The notes: generated by a model not told the origin, from the sequence alone. Numbered from the stretch's first letter, positions 35,501-47,444 are shown. The stretch: DNA of 64,000 bases from Pohlia nutans (GCA_022496805.1 CM040085.1:22101811-22165810), one strand, 5' to 3'. A program made the numbers and translations.

Positions 35501-36054
35501 CTTGATCATTTAAAAATTAAATTATTAATGATTTTTTTAATAATGGTTGTTTCAAGGTTTTTTTTTAATATATCTGAAGTCTTTAGGCATGCATTTTTAA
35601 AAATATTTTCAAATTTACATACTTCCAATATTCTTGATTTACACTGAATTTTGGCGTTATATTGATTGGGAATAATTTATATAACACATATTATAAATTG
35701 GCAGTAATGCAGGCTGAGAAAACACCAAAATTAAATGATTTTTGGCAATTTGTGATAGAGCCTCCTGTTGTGACTTTTGATTCTGATATCCTTTTGTTTT
35801 GGTTGTTTATATTTTATTAATTTATACATTTTCTTATCTTATATACTGGCAATGCAATAATTCTTCAAGTATGTTGGAAATCAATGGAATATTTATACTA
35901 GTAAAATGAAAATGAATATCAATATTGTCAATTTGAAATTTATACATACTTTAAATAAAAAAATAAATGCCAAATTCTTTCATACAAAAATTCTTAACCT
36001 TCAACACATAAGGTATGGCCTATGATGCCTATTCCAATCAGAGTATTGGACTAG
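29583..36054 (+). CDS. Unrecognised 209-aa protein gene, 7 exons, last intron U12-type
   Basis: Exons: 29583-29696, 30749-30833, 32435-32550, 33747-33851, 35125-35206, 35705-35785, 36008-36054 (stop TAG 36052-36054). All phases agree (0,1,0,0,1,1). The first five introns are GT-AG; the sixth reads AT-AC. I do not recognise the family. The product is mostly polar and helical-looking with no signal peptide or membrane segment. Tryptophans cluster in residues 106-200, with 'TWPAWMNVFIKSENLGPY' near 110-127, 'DEWPTALESLRATVEDL' at 141-157 and a proline-rich end 'WPMMPIPIRVLD' at 198-209. The ATG was chosen because the exon reads open from it to a clean donor; a second ATG four codons on is possible. 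Introns 1 to 4 hold several TTAA elements. Support comes from splice-phase coherence, not homology. No expression evidence is available. Confidence 0.62.
29793..30002 (+). mobile_element. Family E MITE in intron 1 of the 209-aa gene
   Basis: It starts TTAA-CCCCTAAAGGCCCGAGAAG. The right end is worn to 'ccttggtcttaa'. The interior 'gatataaaatttggtcccat' is typical of E. Confidence 0.75.
30849..31077 (+). mobile_element. Family E MITE in intron 2 of the 209-aa gene, intact
   Basis: It is 229 bp from TTAA-CCCCTAAAGGACCAAG to GTCCTTTAGGGG-TTAA, both TTAA copies intact. This is the best preserved E copy in the window. Its left end lies 15 bp from exon 2. Confidence 0.85.
31343..31573 (-). mobile_element. 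Family E MITE in intron 2 of the 209-aa gene, reverse
   Basis: It is 231 bp from TTAA-CCCCTGAAGGGCCAGAG to TTGGTCCTTTAGGGG-TTAA, with the E interior in reverse. Confidence 0.83.
31899..32196. mobile_element. MITE with 'acactaccatag...agctgggtc' ends
   Basis: 'ccatagctgggtcgcc' on the left pairs with 'gatgacccagctatg' on the right, and 'acgacactaccatagta' pairs with 'acactacggtagta'. 'taccatag' is repeated three times at the left end and 'ttgaattattttt' twice near the right. It is non-coding and lies within intron 2. Confidence 0.6.
32907..32931. repeat. AT dinucleotide microsatellite
   Basis: About twelve uninterrupted AT units follow 'acaact' within intron 3 of the 209-aa gene. A second AT run of similar length lies at about 36418-36443. 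Confidence 0.9.
33022..33591 (+). mobile_element. Family B MITE, full-length reference copy, in intron 3
   Basis: It is 570 bp from TTAA-CCCTTTAACGTCC (33022) to GACGCGTCAAAGGG-TTAA (33588-33591). The termini are inverted, start CCCTTT, and are flanked by intact TTAA. This is the best template for the family. Confidence 0.88.
33875..34461 (+). mobile_element. Family W MITE, copy 4, in intron 4 of the 209-aa gene
   Basis: It is 587 bp from TTAA-CCCCTAAATGTC to TGTAGTTAAGGG-TTAA, 23 bp after exon 4. It has the same interior as the 907 copy. The rest of intron 4, up to 35124, is AT-rich and featureless. Confidence 0.82.
35786..36007 (+). other. U12-type AT-AC intron (intron 6 of the 209-aa gene)
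   Basis: The donor after exon 6 is ATATCCTTTT, the consensus for U12-dependent AT-AC introns. The branch-site motif TTCTTAAC lies at about 35990-35997, and the intron ends CAC at 36007, about ten bases after the branch adenosine, within the short spacing usual for this class. Joining the flanking exons keeps the frame and gives a plausible C-terminus followed by TAG. No GT donor near exon 6 gives a comparable join. Confidence 0.68.
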
Positions 36055-36411
36055 TTTAATGAATGTTGTAACTTAAAACATGGTGTATAGTAACTATTCA
36101 ATTTGTCCTATCATAAGCTTTGTTACGGGTTTCGTTATAACATTGAATGAAATTTTTAGTATAATATATTTTTAAATTTTGCAAACTCATTTTGAATATG
36201 GTGTTTAAATATGGGAGAAATATGGATAGCAATAGATTAATTAAAAACATGACAAATGAACCACTTTTGTACGACTTTATGTTGCATTGTAAATTCGAGG
36301 ATATATCAAAGGATTAAAAATTATTATGATTTTTTTAAATAATATTAATTATAAGAGATGTACAAGTTCAAGGTTTATGACAATTTCAATTTTGGACATC
36401 CAAATATTTTG

Positions 36412-36448
<37 letters not shown>

Positions 36449-37534
36449 AATTACATTTGGTAGACTTTGAGAGCATTTTTTTTTTGAGTGAATGTTTGTA
36501 TAATCAAACTCCATATTCAAAGAAAAGAATTCAAGGTAGTATACATAACATTCTATAGGAGCATTTTTTATTTCCCATGTTCTATTGAGACAAGAGTCCT
36601 TTTAAAATATAAAAAATCTTTTGTTCTTGCTTTTTTTCATTTTGAAAACACTTCAAAAATACAATGTCGATTGGAAGGTTAAGACAATTTTCATGCATAA
36701 GAGCATGGATAATAGGAAGTTTCCCCATTATTGTAGCAAAGAATTAAGTTCTAGATTTGCTATAGAATGTTGTGTCCAAAAACATTTGCAAGGGAATGCA
36801 AAAATAAATTACAACGTTTTTAAATTTATTTCAAATAGTAGATTTTCTTTTATTTCTTTAAACCATTTACTTCTTCATTTGTTTTGCAATTGACAAGCAA
36901 GATATTTTACTTTCTACTAACCATAAGATTTTGCATTTTGCATTCTTTTGTCTATGACCACCTCATTCATTGAAGAAATATGTTTGTCATAATTATATTC
37001 TTGCAAACTACACTTTTCTATGCAATTATTATGGACCAATGTAATTATAAGAAGTTTTGTACTTTTAGCTATAAAATTGAATTACAAATATCATTTTATT
37101 TTTTTTCTTAAAATAAAAAACTGGATTTGCATGCATTTCGATTTGGCATTTGTAAAGAGAGCTTGTAGAAAGATAATACATTCTTAAAAAAATCCAGAGA
37201 CATGCATGTTCCACAAAATTGTGCACAATGTTGGTTAGATACCCATTTATTAATATTGTTTGTCTATTACATATGTATTGTTCATCCTTTATTACAAGAA
37301 ACCCGCATGTAATTCAGCTTATTTTCATTCAACATGGGCGTAGCACACACCAAAATGACACATTACATAATGCTCATATTGAACACTTCATATCTTCATT
37401 TTTCAAAGATTCAATGTTACAAGATACTTGCTAAGACCTTTAACAAAAATAGCACTATTCATACGAGCTTATTACATCAACACCAACTAGGCTTAGCATT
37501 TACTGCGTACTAAACACCATAGATGCAGATGCAT

Positions 37535-38152
37535 GGGTGAAAGCACAAAAAAGTGTACCACTTCTAACTATTATGACCATTCAACAATGCATGGTTCAAA
37601 AGTACATTATAAATTTGAATTTCGTAAAAAATTAAAAAACAATAAAATAAAACACCTATTGTTTTATAAATTCTTCCAAAACAAATTGAGAAAATGATCT
37701 TCAATAAGTAGTTAGAAATTTTTTATTGACTTAGAAGTGGCCAAAATTGAAAAAGTAGTCACGTACAATCAACAAAGTTGATATAAAACAAGCAAAATGT
37801 ATACCAAAACTTTCTTTTTTCTACTTTCTTTTTGGACGAGGACCTCAATTCTATCATTATCTTAAAGGTCATAAAAATTATATTTATGTTGAGTGTATTT
37901 AAGGCCATCAATTTTGCAACCGAGATTGGATTTAGGCATTCATTTTCAAACACTACTTTTTGTAAAAAAATTTGAAGATTTTGTTCTGAAAATTTGGGTT
38001 CAAGTACCTATAAGAACTCTAGAGAGCTTCATGATATTAAAACCAAAATACAATATATTTTGATATAAATTTATGGCTTTTGACCAAAACAATTATGATT
38101 TTAGTACAGTAGACTAACTTTTTGGTACAGTTTTTCGTGCTTTCACCCGCAT
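37535..38152. mobile_element. MITE with GGGTGAAAGC termini, copy 2
   Basis: 'gggtgaaagcacaaaaaagt' at the left is inverted in 'acagtttttcgtgctttcac' at the right. It has the same size class and interior motifs ('ttatggcttttgaccaaaac') as 5602-6213. The stretch 36055-37534 is AT-rich with small ORFs of no recognisable content. Confidence 0.65.
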
Positions 38153-40303
38153 TATAAATCTTCCTCTTAACACCATACTCTAAGAACTTTCCTAAAGCTA
38201 AGTGAAAGCGTATTCTTAGAGTAGAGTCAAGTATGATTTAGTTCCTGATACATTGAAAAATTTGTTAAATGTAAAATTACACTAAGATGTAAATTTCAAT
38301 ATCATCCACATTGCACATAAAAGTGTACTTGAGTTCAAGATTTAGCAATGAATGATTGGTTGCAAGGCTTGCAATGAAGAAACCCAAAGGTCCTACCCAA
38401 GGCCTATATTCTTGTTTCACCAAATTGTACTCTATGCTTCACCAAGTTTTTCATGTTCACTTTCAACATAAATTAATTAATTTTTATTAACAAGCAATCT
38501 TTGAGTCAATCAGAGAGAGTTTGATGGGTGGCTTTTGACATATTGAATATGGATGTACTTGAACAAAATTGCCGCTTGGCATGGTCAAAATTTGGCATTT
38601 ATGGAACTCGTAGCAACTTACAAAATCCCAATTTGATCAGTTGTTTATGAGATATTTTTTGTGAGAGTTAGTCACGTTGGGCATTTCAGACCTAGAATTT
38701 ACCGCAGTGGTCATGCCTTTGAGAACTAATGAGATGTGGAAATAGACACTTTGGTGCACATGTGCATTTAAGGGTTGACTCTATTTAGGGTGTTTTCATA
38801 GTAGGGCAACCAAATATGATATTATAGGTTGGGTTTGTCGTTTTTTTTTTCCTTTCGTAAATTATGGTGGTCATTAAAATGCAAATAAAAATAATTCTTG
38901 AAATATGAATCATAGGAATATAGAAAACTTTTGATAGAAATTATTTCGAAACAATTATATATAGCATTTGGATCCAAATGTGTAAAAAAGGTGCATTGTT
39001 ACGCCTTAGATGTGTAAAAAGGTTCAAAAGATTCTAAGAATATTTTAAAGATTCTATTTTATATATTTTCAGTAATTATTGGATATAAATAATGACGCAA
39101 CAATGGTAAGTGCTTTACATATTGTACATTTGCCTTTTGTGCAAAACCAACGTCCTATAGTGAAAACACCCCTTTCACAACCGCTTTGTCCGTCCCTCAA
39201 CTGGACCCAACATTCAATAAGCTATACAATCTACATGAGATTCCAATTTGAGTCATTGACATGAAATGATTCGGCCTAAACTCAACTTTTGAGGCATGAC
39301 CCACTCCATAATGTGCTCAACTTTGGAGGGCTATATCTATGAATAAGATGAAGCTTTCATTGTATTCCAAACTGCTTGCACTTTCTAATTTGGTATATAA
39401 TCCAATTATGTAAACCACACTTTGGGTTTTTAATTTACGGATTCAACCAAGTTTGTTGGAACCATCAAAATTAGTCATTCTCTCTAGTTGATTCAGAGAT
39501 TGCTTGTTAAATAATATCATGTCATCTTGTTCTGGGTGACGTAGACCTCTCAAAATCAGATGTAGAAACTCACATTGTCGAATCTAACCCTCATCATCTT
39601 CGATGATCCCTTAGGACTCTTTTTTTTGTAAATTGAGTCACAAGAGACCATTTGAGTCACAAAAGACCAGGCACAAATACAAACTCAAACGACACAAAGG
39701 ACCAAATTTCTACTACACTACTTTTTGACTAATAGTCAAGGTGGGTTTTTAGTGCGTGCTCCTCTGATATGTTCTTGTTAAGTTGGACCTTGTATCGTGT
39801 GTCACTGCGCAATGGGTTCTTGTTTCTAGTGTAAGCAAATAATTGGGTGTAAATTTTGGCCTTTGGAACTAGTACCACACGCACTATTAGCAAAAAGTAT
39901 AGTGAACTCACACGGCACAAAAACAAAGAAACGAGAGTACCACGATCTAAGTAATTAATCATATATCCACTGGCTCATATACTGAAAAGTAAGTCGATCA
40001 ATTCCACGTTACAAGCACTGCTATTACTTTACCCCCATTGATTGGTCGGCAATTTCAAAGCTTCAAAGCAGAACCAACTATGATAATCTCAAGGCACTTC
40101 GCCAATTCTGATCTATGCGTGCACTGCTGTAGCAGCCATAGCAACCATCCAGAGAAGGCCATGCAGCGAAAAAGCCCCTTTCTCACAAGCTGAGAGAGAC
40201 CATATACACCATCATGACCATCATGTAATTTTTGTAGTCATGTGGAGCTCATATAGACCATCATGACCATGATGTAATTTTTGCCACGAAGTGCATGTGG
40301 AAG
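38153..40303. other. Intergenic stretch without recognisable genes
   Basis: No coding exon, RNA gene or clear inverted repeat was found. Small ORFs (for example 39079-39264 and 39729-39962) lack motifs. A local duplication 'catcatgaccat' occurs at about 40210-40270 near the 3' end of the rhomboid gene and probably lies in its 3' flank. Confidence 0.5.
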
Positions 40304-43300
40304 TTACCAGTACTCGTCGCCCAGGCCACTATGCAGAAAGTGAAACTCGGTTGCATACGGCACCCCCACGCTGTAGAGAGCAAAAAAGATGGCCAGGGAA
40401 AGGCCAAATACCAGGAAAAGCCTGTAGGGATGCAGACCCTCGTTTAATAACAGATACGACTCCATGGCATCCTCGTCGTTGTTTTCAGCCACTTCTTCCA
40501 CATGCACATTCACTTGCACCATAGGGCATGTGAATAGGCCAAAGATCACCCCCACTGCTCCTGCTCCCAGATGTGTCCTGCAATACGCACCACCAGACAC
40601 TCTACCATCAAAACAATACAACCACAGTACAGTCAAAACAAGTGGCTAATCACATGTGTATCTAGCTCATACTCCCTCCGTCCCGCAAAAGACCTTGTTT
40701 TCACCGAAATCCATGAATTAAGCGTTGTTTTCACTGAAATTCATGGATTAAGCTTAATCCCATGATTACAGAGGGAGTATGTTGACTGTGATGCAAATCC
40801 ATAGGTTTGAGCACAAAGGGAGTATTTTGATTGCCAGAAAGTGTATACATGACCAAAATCCATGACAATAATCCGTGATCAATATGATCAAAATCTAGGT
40901 GCCAAATTGTTTGCAATGCCATGAAGCAGTTGTCAAGCATGCGCAGAGCTAATTGCCGGTGGTGAATGAGTATAGTTGGAAACGATTGTTTTATTTTGGG
41001 ACAAAATTTAAGTCGATATCATGGTCTTTTTGCGGGACAGAGAGAGTAGAAATGTATAATTTTCGTACAATCCTCAGTCTTCATCCCACAGTTCCTATAA
41101 CCACATGTCGCAATTCCACTTGACATAAGAAATTCATTCTTTGGGGTGATGGACCCAACATGCTACTATTGCTTTTAACAGATCTCATTTTCATTGGGAA
41201 AAGAACTTTCGTACATTTTTGAACCATTGCATAAGCTCTCCCGCCAATTAAGAAAAAATTAAATAAACGAATAAATTAGCTTACATCACTTCACGTAAAT
41301 AACTTTGTTACTCAGGAAAGAGGAATTTTCTCCAGCAAACTGGGTGCAAAATCAAGAGTTCAACTTACCAGTCATCAACAGGGAAGGAGTTGCACAATGC
41401 ATAAGTGATTGCAGTAAAGATAACAACTTTCCGAATCATGTCACCTGCCACATCCAATCCAATAATCTCTCGGTTGCGCAGTAGGTAGACCATCCAGGTA
41501 GCCATTAGGGCATAGATGGGACCCTGTCCAAAGCAATCACATCCAGGTTATTTCCTAAACGAAAGAAAGAAAGAATACATGAAGTTGCAAAGGTGTTGGA
41601 AATAATAAGACAAGGGGAGTGATGGTTATGCATTTAATCCATGTTTGCAATTTCATCAATAGTAAATCGGTTCTAAAGAGCAGTAAATTCTTGGCTGTTG
41701 CCACACCTTGGGAGGCCAACAACTATTAATGTCACAGGAGAAGGAAGTCTACTACACGTTACAAATTAAAGTAAAGATAACTTACAGTGCCGCCAACAGT
41801 GCCTTGAGGTGTGTGGAAGAAGCTCAAAAGGTTACCATACAAGCCGCCAATCACGTAGATCATGGAAAACCCTAAAGTTCCATACGCACTTTCGACTGCT
41901 GGCCCAAATTCAAGCAATGCCCAAGTGCTCAACCCTAAGTGCAAGAGACCCGAATGCTGTCCAAAATAAAAAAAATAAGTTAGAATAATTAACACGCATT
42001 TACAAAAAAGTAATGACTCATATAGAATTCAGCTTCCATTCATATCACTGCACTTCAGGTATCCATAGGTTAGTACAGGGCAGCCCAAATTACCAGAAAA
42101 GTTGGAGTAATTAAACGCCACCAATCTCCATTAACGATGAGCTCGTTCACTTTCGCTCCATACACGAAAGGAAGAGAAGCATCTACCATACCCGGCACCT
42201 CCAGCGGACTCGCCAAACCGAACAAGTAAACGGCGATGTTCAAAGCTACCAAGCCATTCCTGCACGTACAAAAGTAAAAATTACATGTTCTATGCATATA
42301 AAAGTTAAAATAGTGTGTCCTATGCACTTCCATGCTACGTAAGGAAAACTGTCACAAACGAGCCTCTTGAGTACGAGGAAACATTAATCAACAGCCACCT
42401 GATTTAACCCCTAAAGGACCAAGAAGCCTGAATTGGGCCTCATGTTTCTTTTTAACAGTTTTGAGTAGGTTTTATGTGAACTTCTTTTGGTTCAAAACTA
42501 TTTTTTCATAGACCAACACATGCAATGTCCTTCACTAATTCTAGAGATGTAAAATTTGCTCCCATTTGAATTGAATTTTTCACAATATGATCCATAGAAT
42601 TGTCATCTTAAAACCATGAATCCTTGGTCCTTTAGGGGTTAAGAAACGATCACACATTGTCAATAAACAGTAGTACAAAGGGTTGCAGGAATTACACGAG
42701 ATAAGAGTTGGAGTTGCCAGCTTGCAAGCCCCAAGAGGACCCAGGAAGGAGGTTTTCAGAGTCTAATGTATTTCCATTTGCAGTTTGTTGCTCAAGGGCC
42801 TTCTCCAGCTCTTCCATAAGTTCTCTATACTCTGCCTCCTCCTCTTCCTCTACAGAACTGTTTGATGCAGAAATAATCTTTATATTTACTCTCTTCTCGT
42901 CTTCCTTTTCTAAGCTTTCTAATTGGGTCTCGTCAAGTGCTTCCTTTATCTCCCCGTGCACTGCTTTCTTCACCTCCTCGTCCGTATTGGCGACTGCACA
43001 AACGATTTGGTCGCAAAAATGATTGGAAACCTAAAACATTTTTCAAATTCTCACCATATCAAGAGGTACACATCCAACCAGTGATTTTTTTGGTTGCTAA
43101 TTTTAGCAAATTGCTACATAAAACTTGGGCTGGCTAATTGATACAAAGGACTTTTGAAAAAAGTAAAAAAAAGAATTATAGCCAGATTTCCTACATGGAG
43201 TCAAGATGAGTAGCCTCTTTAAACCTAGGTATTTCCTAAGTAGCACCTAGGTAGCACATGTGTATTACCCTAATATTACCTATATATTAATATGAAAAGA

Positions 43301-43958
43301 GCATCCAAGGAGCCTGGATTGCTCTTCAAGCCATGGAAAAGTAGCAAAAATGCTAAACTGTCTCCTGACAAAAAAAAATCACTGTTGGAAACCTAAAACA
43401 TTTTTCAAATTCTCACCATTTTCACATCCAACAATAGAGTGAGTTCGGAAAGCACTCATCTGTTTTACCTTTTCCAGGTTCGCTGGGCCGCAGCTTTTTG
43501 AAATATGAATCCAGTGCACTAAGATCTCCTAGATTTCGTTTCGCTCCATGATCGTTTGGAGCTTCTGGAGAATTCTGGACTGAGCCTGTGCTGGATGGCG
43601 GTTCAACAGTGGTGGAAACCCCAGGAATTCCTTGCGAGTGGGAGGTTGTGCCATTGCTGGCATGGAGTTTGTCAAAGTAAGCATCCAGTGCACTCAAACC
43701 CTTCTTCACAGCCCACTCCTTTGTCTTCTTGCCTTCTTGCTCCACTTCACTTGTTTTCAGACAATACACGGGCCCAATTGAATGCCAATTCCTGCGTCGC
43801 ATAAACCTCTGTTTCCTTACTTCGTAACTGATAATTGCTTTTTGTTTCGTCTGCAAGACCACATGATGATCACCCCTAAAGTTGCTACTTAAATCACTGG
43901 GTTGCAGCTGCCGAATATGATTGTAGAGCACCGTCTGCATTCCCTGCACCATCGCCAT
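40304..43958 (-). CDS. RBL9-like chloroplast rhomboid, catalytic serine absent, 517 aa, 6 exons
   Basis: Exons on the minus strand: 43958-43469, 42993-42696, 42259-42094, 41956-41786, 41523-41369, 40577-40304. All introns are GT-AG and phases agree, giving 517 aa. The N-terminal 60 or so residues are basic and transit-peptide-like. Two similar segments follow, 'ALDAYFDKL' and 'ALDSYFKKL', then an acidic coiled stretch. The rhomboid domain runs from about 260 to the end and keeps the loop motif 'GDWWRLITPTFL' (307-318), 'HSGLLHLG' (319-326) and 'THLGA' with the helix-6 histidine at 429. At the catalytic serine position it reads G-G-T-G (373-376), as I recall for Arabidopsis RBL9. The N of the HxxxN motif is also missing (H324...S328). 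Inferred: a plastid membrane pseudoprotease with a binding or regulatory role. The start is the only ATG ahead of the open exon 1. Confidence 0.88.
40670..41048. mobile_element. Stowaway-like MITE in intron 5 of the rhomboid gene
   Basis: The left end 'actccctccgtcccgcaaaa' and the right end 'tttttgcgggacagagagag' are inverted versions of the CTCCCTCCGTCCC termini typical of Tc1/mariner-type Stowaway elements in plants. 'acagagggagtatg' at 40769 suggests a second, nested or partial end. It is non-coding. Confidence 0.75.
42404..42642 (+). mobile_element. Family E MITE in intron 2 of the rhomboid gene
   Basis: It is 239 bp from TTAA-CCCCTAAAGGACCAAG to TTGGTCCTTTAGGGG-TTAA, with both ends intact. 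Its right end lies 54 bp downstream, in plus-strand coordinates, of the exon 2 boundary. Confidence 0.86.
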
Positions 43959-46950
43959 GGTCTCTCGATTGAACGCTCAATTCCTTACGCTTCATTCATC
44001 CTGGTACCTACAGCCGATCATTCCGGCTACCTGAGACATCACCACCAAAGTTCATTGGATATGTTACAACCGTCCATCCCCTCACACACAGACACAATGA
44101 ACTTCACAACAACGACAAGACAAAATTTCAAAAAGGCTTGAGATAGGGCGCCACAAATTAAGACAAGTGTCAAAGAGAAAACCAAAAACGAAGAACAAGA
44201 ACAAGATGACGAAGACGATGAAATCTAGCTCAACCACGACTCTTTAGCAAACACAAACCCACAGAAGCCAACTGCCCAAGAGCAAAACGAGTACAATAAG
44301 AAGCAGAGATTTAGATTGCGAAATAATTACTTAAACAAAACTGAAACCCATACCCCAAAAAGATTTGCGAAACTAGCGCGCTCACTCACCTCACTCACCG
44401 CAGTCTAAGTTAGCTTGCGATTGCTCCCGAAAACCATTTGCTCTCCTATCTGTTGAACTGACAGCTTTGCGATGGTCACCACACGGCTTTGGTTGTGGCT
44501 TGAGCCAGGATGAATGAATATCTATCTCCAACGAATGATAAACAGATACTTACAGTATGTACTATGTAGGTATCCACCTGCCTAGAAAGTATCTACAAAT
44601 TATCACTCCATGGACTGCCAAAGGCTCACAAATGGAGTTCCTTGTGAAGCTTGAGGAGCTCGACCAATACTGCATGCCGCTTTTCGATGAAGAAAAAGGT
44701 TCAGTATGGGCGACTCACTGGGACCCAGGGTTAGGATAAGGCACTACAGACTTACCACTTTTATATTGCCTTGCGAGCTGCGACCTAATCTCAGATGCTG
44801 AAGCATCTTCCGATCGACCAACAGTAGTGTGATTGTGTTTTCGCTTCTTTTTTTCCGAGCCTGAGAGGATCAATGCAAGGCGTCGAAGGTATGATGTCTA
44901 TACTGTAAGTTAGTACGGTAGAGTAATTAAGGTCCTATCCTTACTAAATGTGCAGTGAGTGTTCGATGATGTGATGAGTTCCAACAAACGCATAGATACA
45001 TCTGAAGCAGTAGTCTGGTTTCCTCTTCTGTTGGATATGTCGATTGATGCCGTTGTGTTTCGATTCCCTCTGGCATAGTACAGATCAATCGTTTGGTGGG
45101 TTTAGGGTTTCTGAGTAATCACTGGGCTTAGGGTTTCTGAGTAGGCAGTGTCACACCTCTTTCTTCCATTCTCAATCTTCAGAGAATGCATATCTGGCAC
45201 TTTCTCCTTCAATTGTGGAGCACCCATTCTCTAAAGATTGAGAAGTTTCAGTCTCCTCTTCCCAAGGTGAAGAATGGCGTGATGATTGAGAAACTGTGAA
45301 GATTGGGAAGTCATGGAGAAGATTAACAAGTTGTGTCTTTTCTCATTCTTCACACGACATTCTTCACACGGTCTCAAGGGGGAGTCACACCAATTTCATG
45401 GAGAATGGCCACGATTTCTCTCCGAAGGTTCTCAATTTCTAGAGAATCAAACTTCTCAGAAGAAGTGTGACAACCCCTATTGTTCTCATCCTTCTACGGG
45501 ACGATGCCAAGCGCATTCTTTCACGACTCACTCTTCTAATGTTGAAAGTTGTCACTCTCTCTCATCTTCATGCTTTGTGATTGGACTCATTTTCATGCTT
45601 GAGGCTCGTCTTCGTCTTGAGAGAAAGCTGGGATTTGAAGTGTTTGCAAGTTTTGGTCCTCCCATTTCAACATTGGAAGCACTCAACGTTGAACATTATG
45701 CCTCCTTGAAACCCACCGACGTGCACGCCTTCTTCACACTTAGACTTCATGTTTGCGCAAACACTATATCCTTGATGGATTCATCAGTTTGCAGAAGATG
45801 TTTTCAAAGTCAAGCTTACCAAGCAGGGTTCTGCGAACACAGTCTTCAGTTTTATTCCATTTCTTTTAAGTAATTGCGTTTTGGATTGGTCTTAGACTGC
45901 GTGTTTTGCGATTCTGACTTCAATGACTGTGTTCTTAAGCTGTAAGCGCACATACAACGATTGAAAAAAAACGTTTGAAAAGTGGTCAAATTACGATTGA
46001 ACTAGAAATCGGAAAACTACTACCGGATGCGGCGCTTTACGAAGTGGGCTCTGACTTTAAAGGTGACCATGCAATTCAACGGAAAGCGTTCAAACTGCAC
46101 AAAAATGGTGCATTGAATTCTGTCGAGGAGCCACTCCTGGAAAATCCTTGTGCAATGTGGAAACCCTAATTCTCTGGGATAGGTAATGTAAGGTACACTC
46201 GAACTCTTTTATGTCAAGCCTTTGGCAACATATATATATATATATATAGAACTCTGGTCCAAAAGACCAACCTGAATAGAGTGTCTGTTCGACCCTTCCT
46301 TGATACAATGCCCACCGGACAAAGGACTAGACATGAGTTGAGGTTTCTCAGTAGCTCAGTTGACACTTGTTGCCTTTGGCAACACATCTAATATTCTAAT
46401 ACTCTCTCTTTCTAGAAATAATTGCCCTAGTTTTTGGCATTTTTCAACTTAGCGCATTCTTCTATAAACTCGCTTGACATTTTCTTTTAATAGACAAGGA
46501 ACTAGAACATTAAAATATTATCATTAGAAGCGCATTCAAAAACACAAAGTGAAAGCACAAAAAAAAATCTCGATTTGGACATTGGTTGATTTAAACACAT
46601 TCCATTAAGTGTTTGCTAACTTTCAAAAAATTAGAGGGCCTTTCAAATCAAGTTTTAAAAGGGAAAATTCAACCAAAAGCACAGAAATTCAATCAACATT
46701 TGTCGTGTCTTTGGTTAAATTTTCCCATTTTTAGACTTGATTTGAAGGGTCCTCTTCAAAATTTGGAAATTAGCTAGCTTTTAATGGAGTGTATCTTGGT
46801 CATCCAATGTCCAAATGAAGATTGTTTTGGGTTTATTTTATTTAGTTTTTAAATGCGATTCTAATAGTAGTACTTCAACGTTCTAATTCCATCCGAACCA
46901 GATATAATTTAATATGTCGGGTTGATATGTCATATGCATTGAGGATGCCC
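43959..46950. other. Upstream region of the rhomboid gene with ORFs of uncertain status
   Basis: Bases to about 44500 are the likely 5' leader and promoter of the rhomboid gene. On the plus strand, 44630-44697 reads open ('KLEELDQYCMPLFDEEK') before a GTTC donor-like site. A 195-codon ORF lies at 45286-45873 and a 64-codon ORF at 45975-46169. None shows a motif I know, and no consistent splicing joins them. 'actctctctttctagaaata' at about 46403 resembles a Stowaway-type end also seen in intron 8 of the E2/E3 gene. An AT run lies at about 46231-46249. Confidence 0.3.
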
Positions 46951-47188
46951 TTAACCTCTAAGCGTCCACGGTGACTATTCTGATCAGCATGGTTATTTTA
47001 ACAGTTTTGATAGGTCCTATTTGGACTTCCTCTTGTTTGAGTTTATTTGTTTTTTGACCAACACATGCAATGACCTTCATTGGTTCTAGTGATATAAAAC
47101 TTGGTCCCATCTGAATTGTATTTTTCACAATATGTTCAATTGAATTTGTCATTTTAAAATTGTGAATCCTTGGTCCTTTGAGGGTTAA
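46951..47188 (+). mobile_element. Family E MITE
   Basis: It runs from TTAA-CCTCTAAGCGTCC to TTGGTCCTTTGAGGG-TTAA. Its left end resembles type T or K termini while the interior is E, so the end may be a recombinant. Confidence 0.78.
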
Positions 47189-47244
47189 AAGGAGTTCAAA
47201 GTAGTAATGTGGCTTCAAAAGAAACTAAGTTTACTATAACGTTC

Positions 47245-47444
47245 TTAACCCCTAACTGCCTGAGCGACCAAATATGGTCGCCCGGAAATTTCAGCTCAAA
47301 TCTGTGAGGGCAGTATAATTCTCCTGACCGATTTAAAAAAATTTACGGGCAGTACTACGAATTAAATTATAGAATTTTTTATTTTCAACCAAAAAAGGTA
47401 AATTTTTTAATTTAGGGAGAGACTCAAAGGCACTTATGTCTCAA
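47245..47444 (+). mobile_element. Left-end fragment of a TTAA element (S-like)
   Basis: It begins TTAA-CCCCTAACTGCCTGAGCG and has an immediate inverted repeat 'accaaatatggtcgcc'. It runs into the start of the next element without a recognisable right end. Confidence 0.5.

Noticed and set aside
35780..35830. GT donors (for example GTTGTT) ending exon 6
   Set aside because: They are poor matches and do not lead to an in-phase acceptor, whereas ATATCC does.
45286..45873. 195-aa ORF as a real gene
   Set aside because: It is the longest simple ORF here but has no recognisable domain, and its neighbours show no matching exons; recorded only as uncertain.
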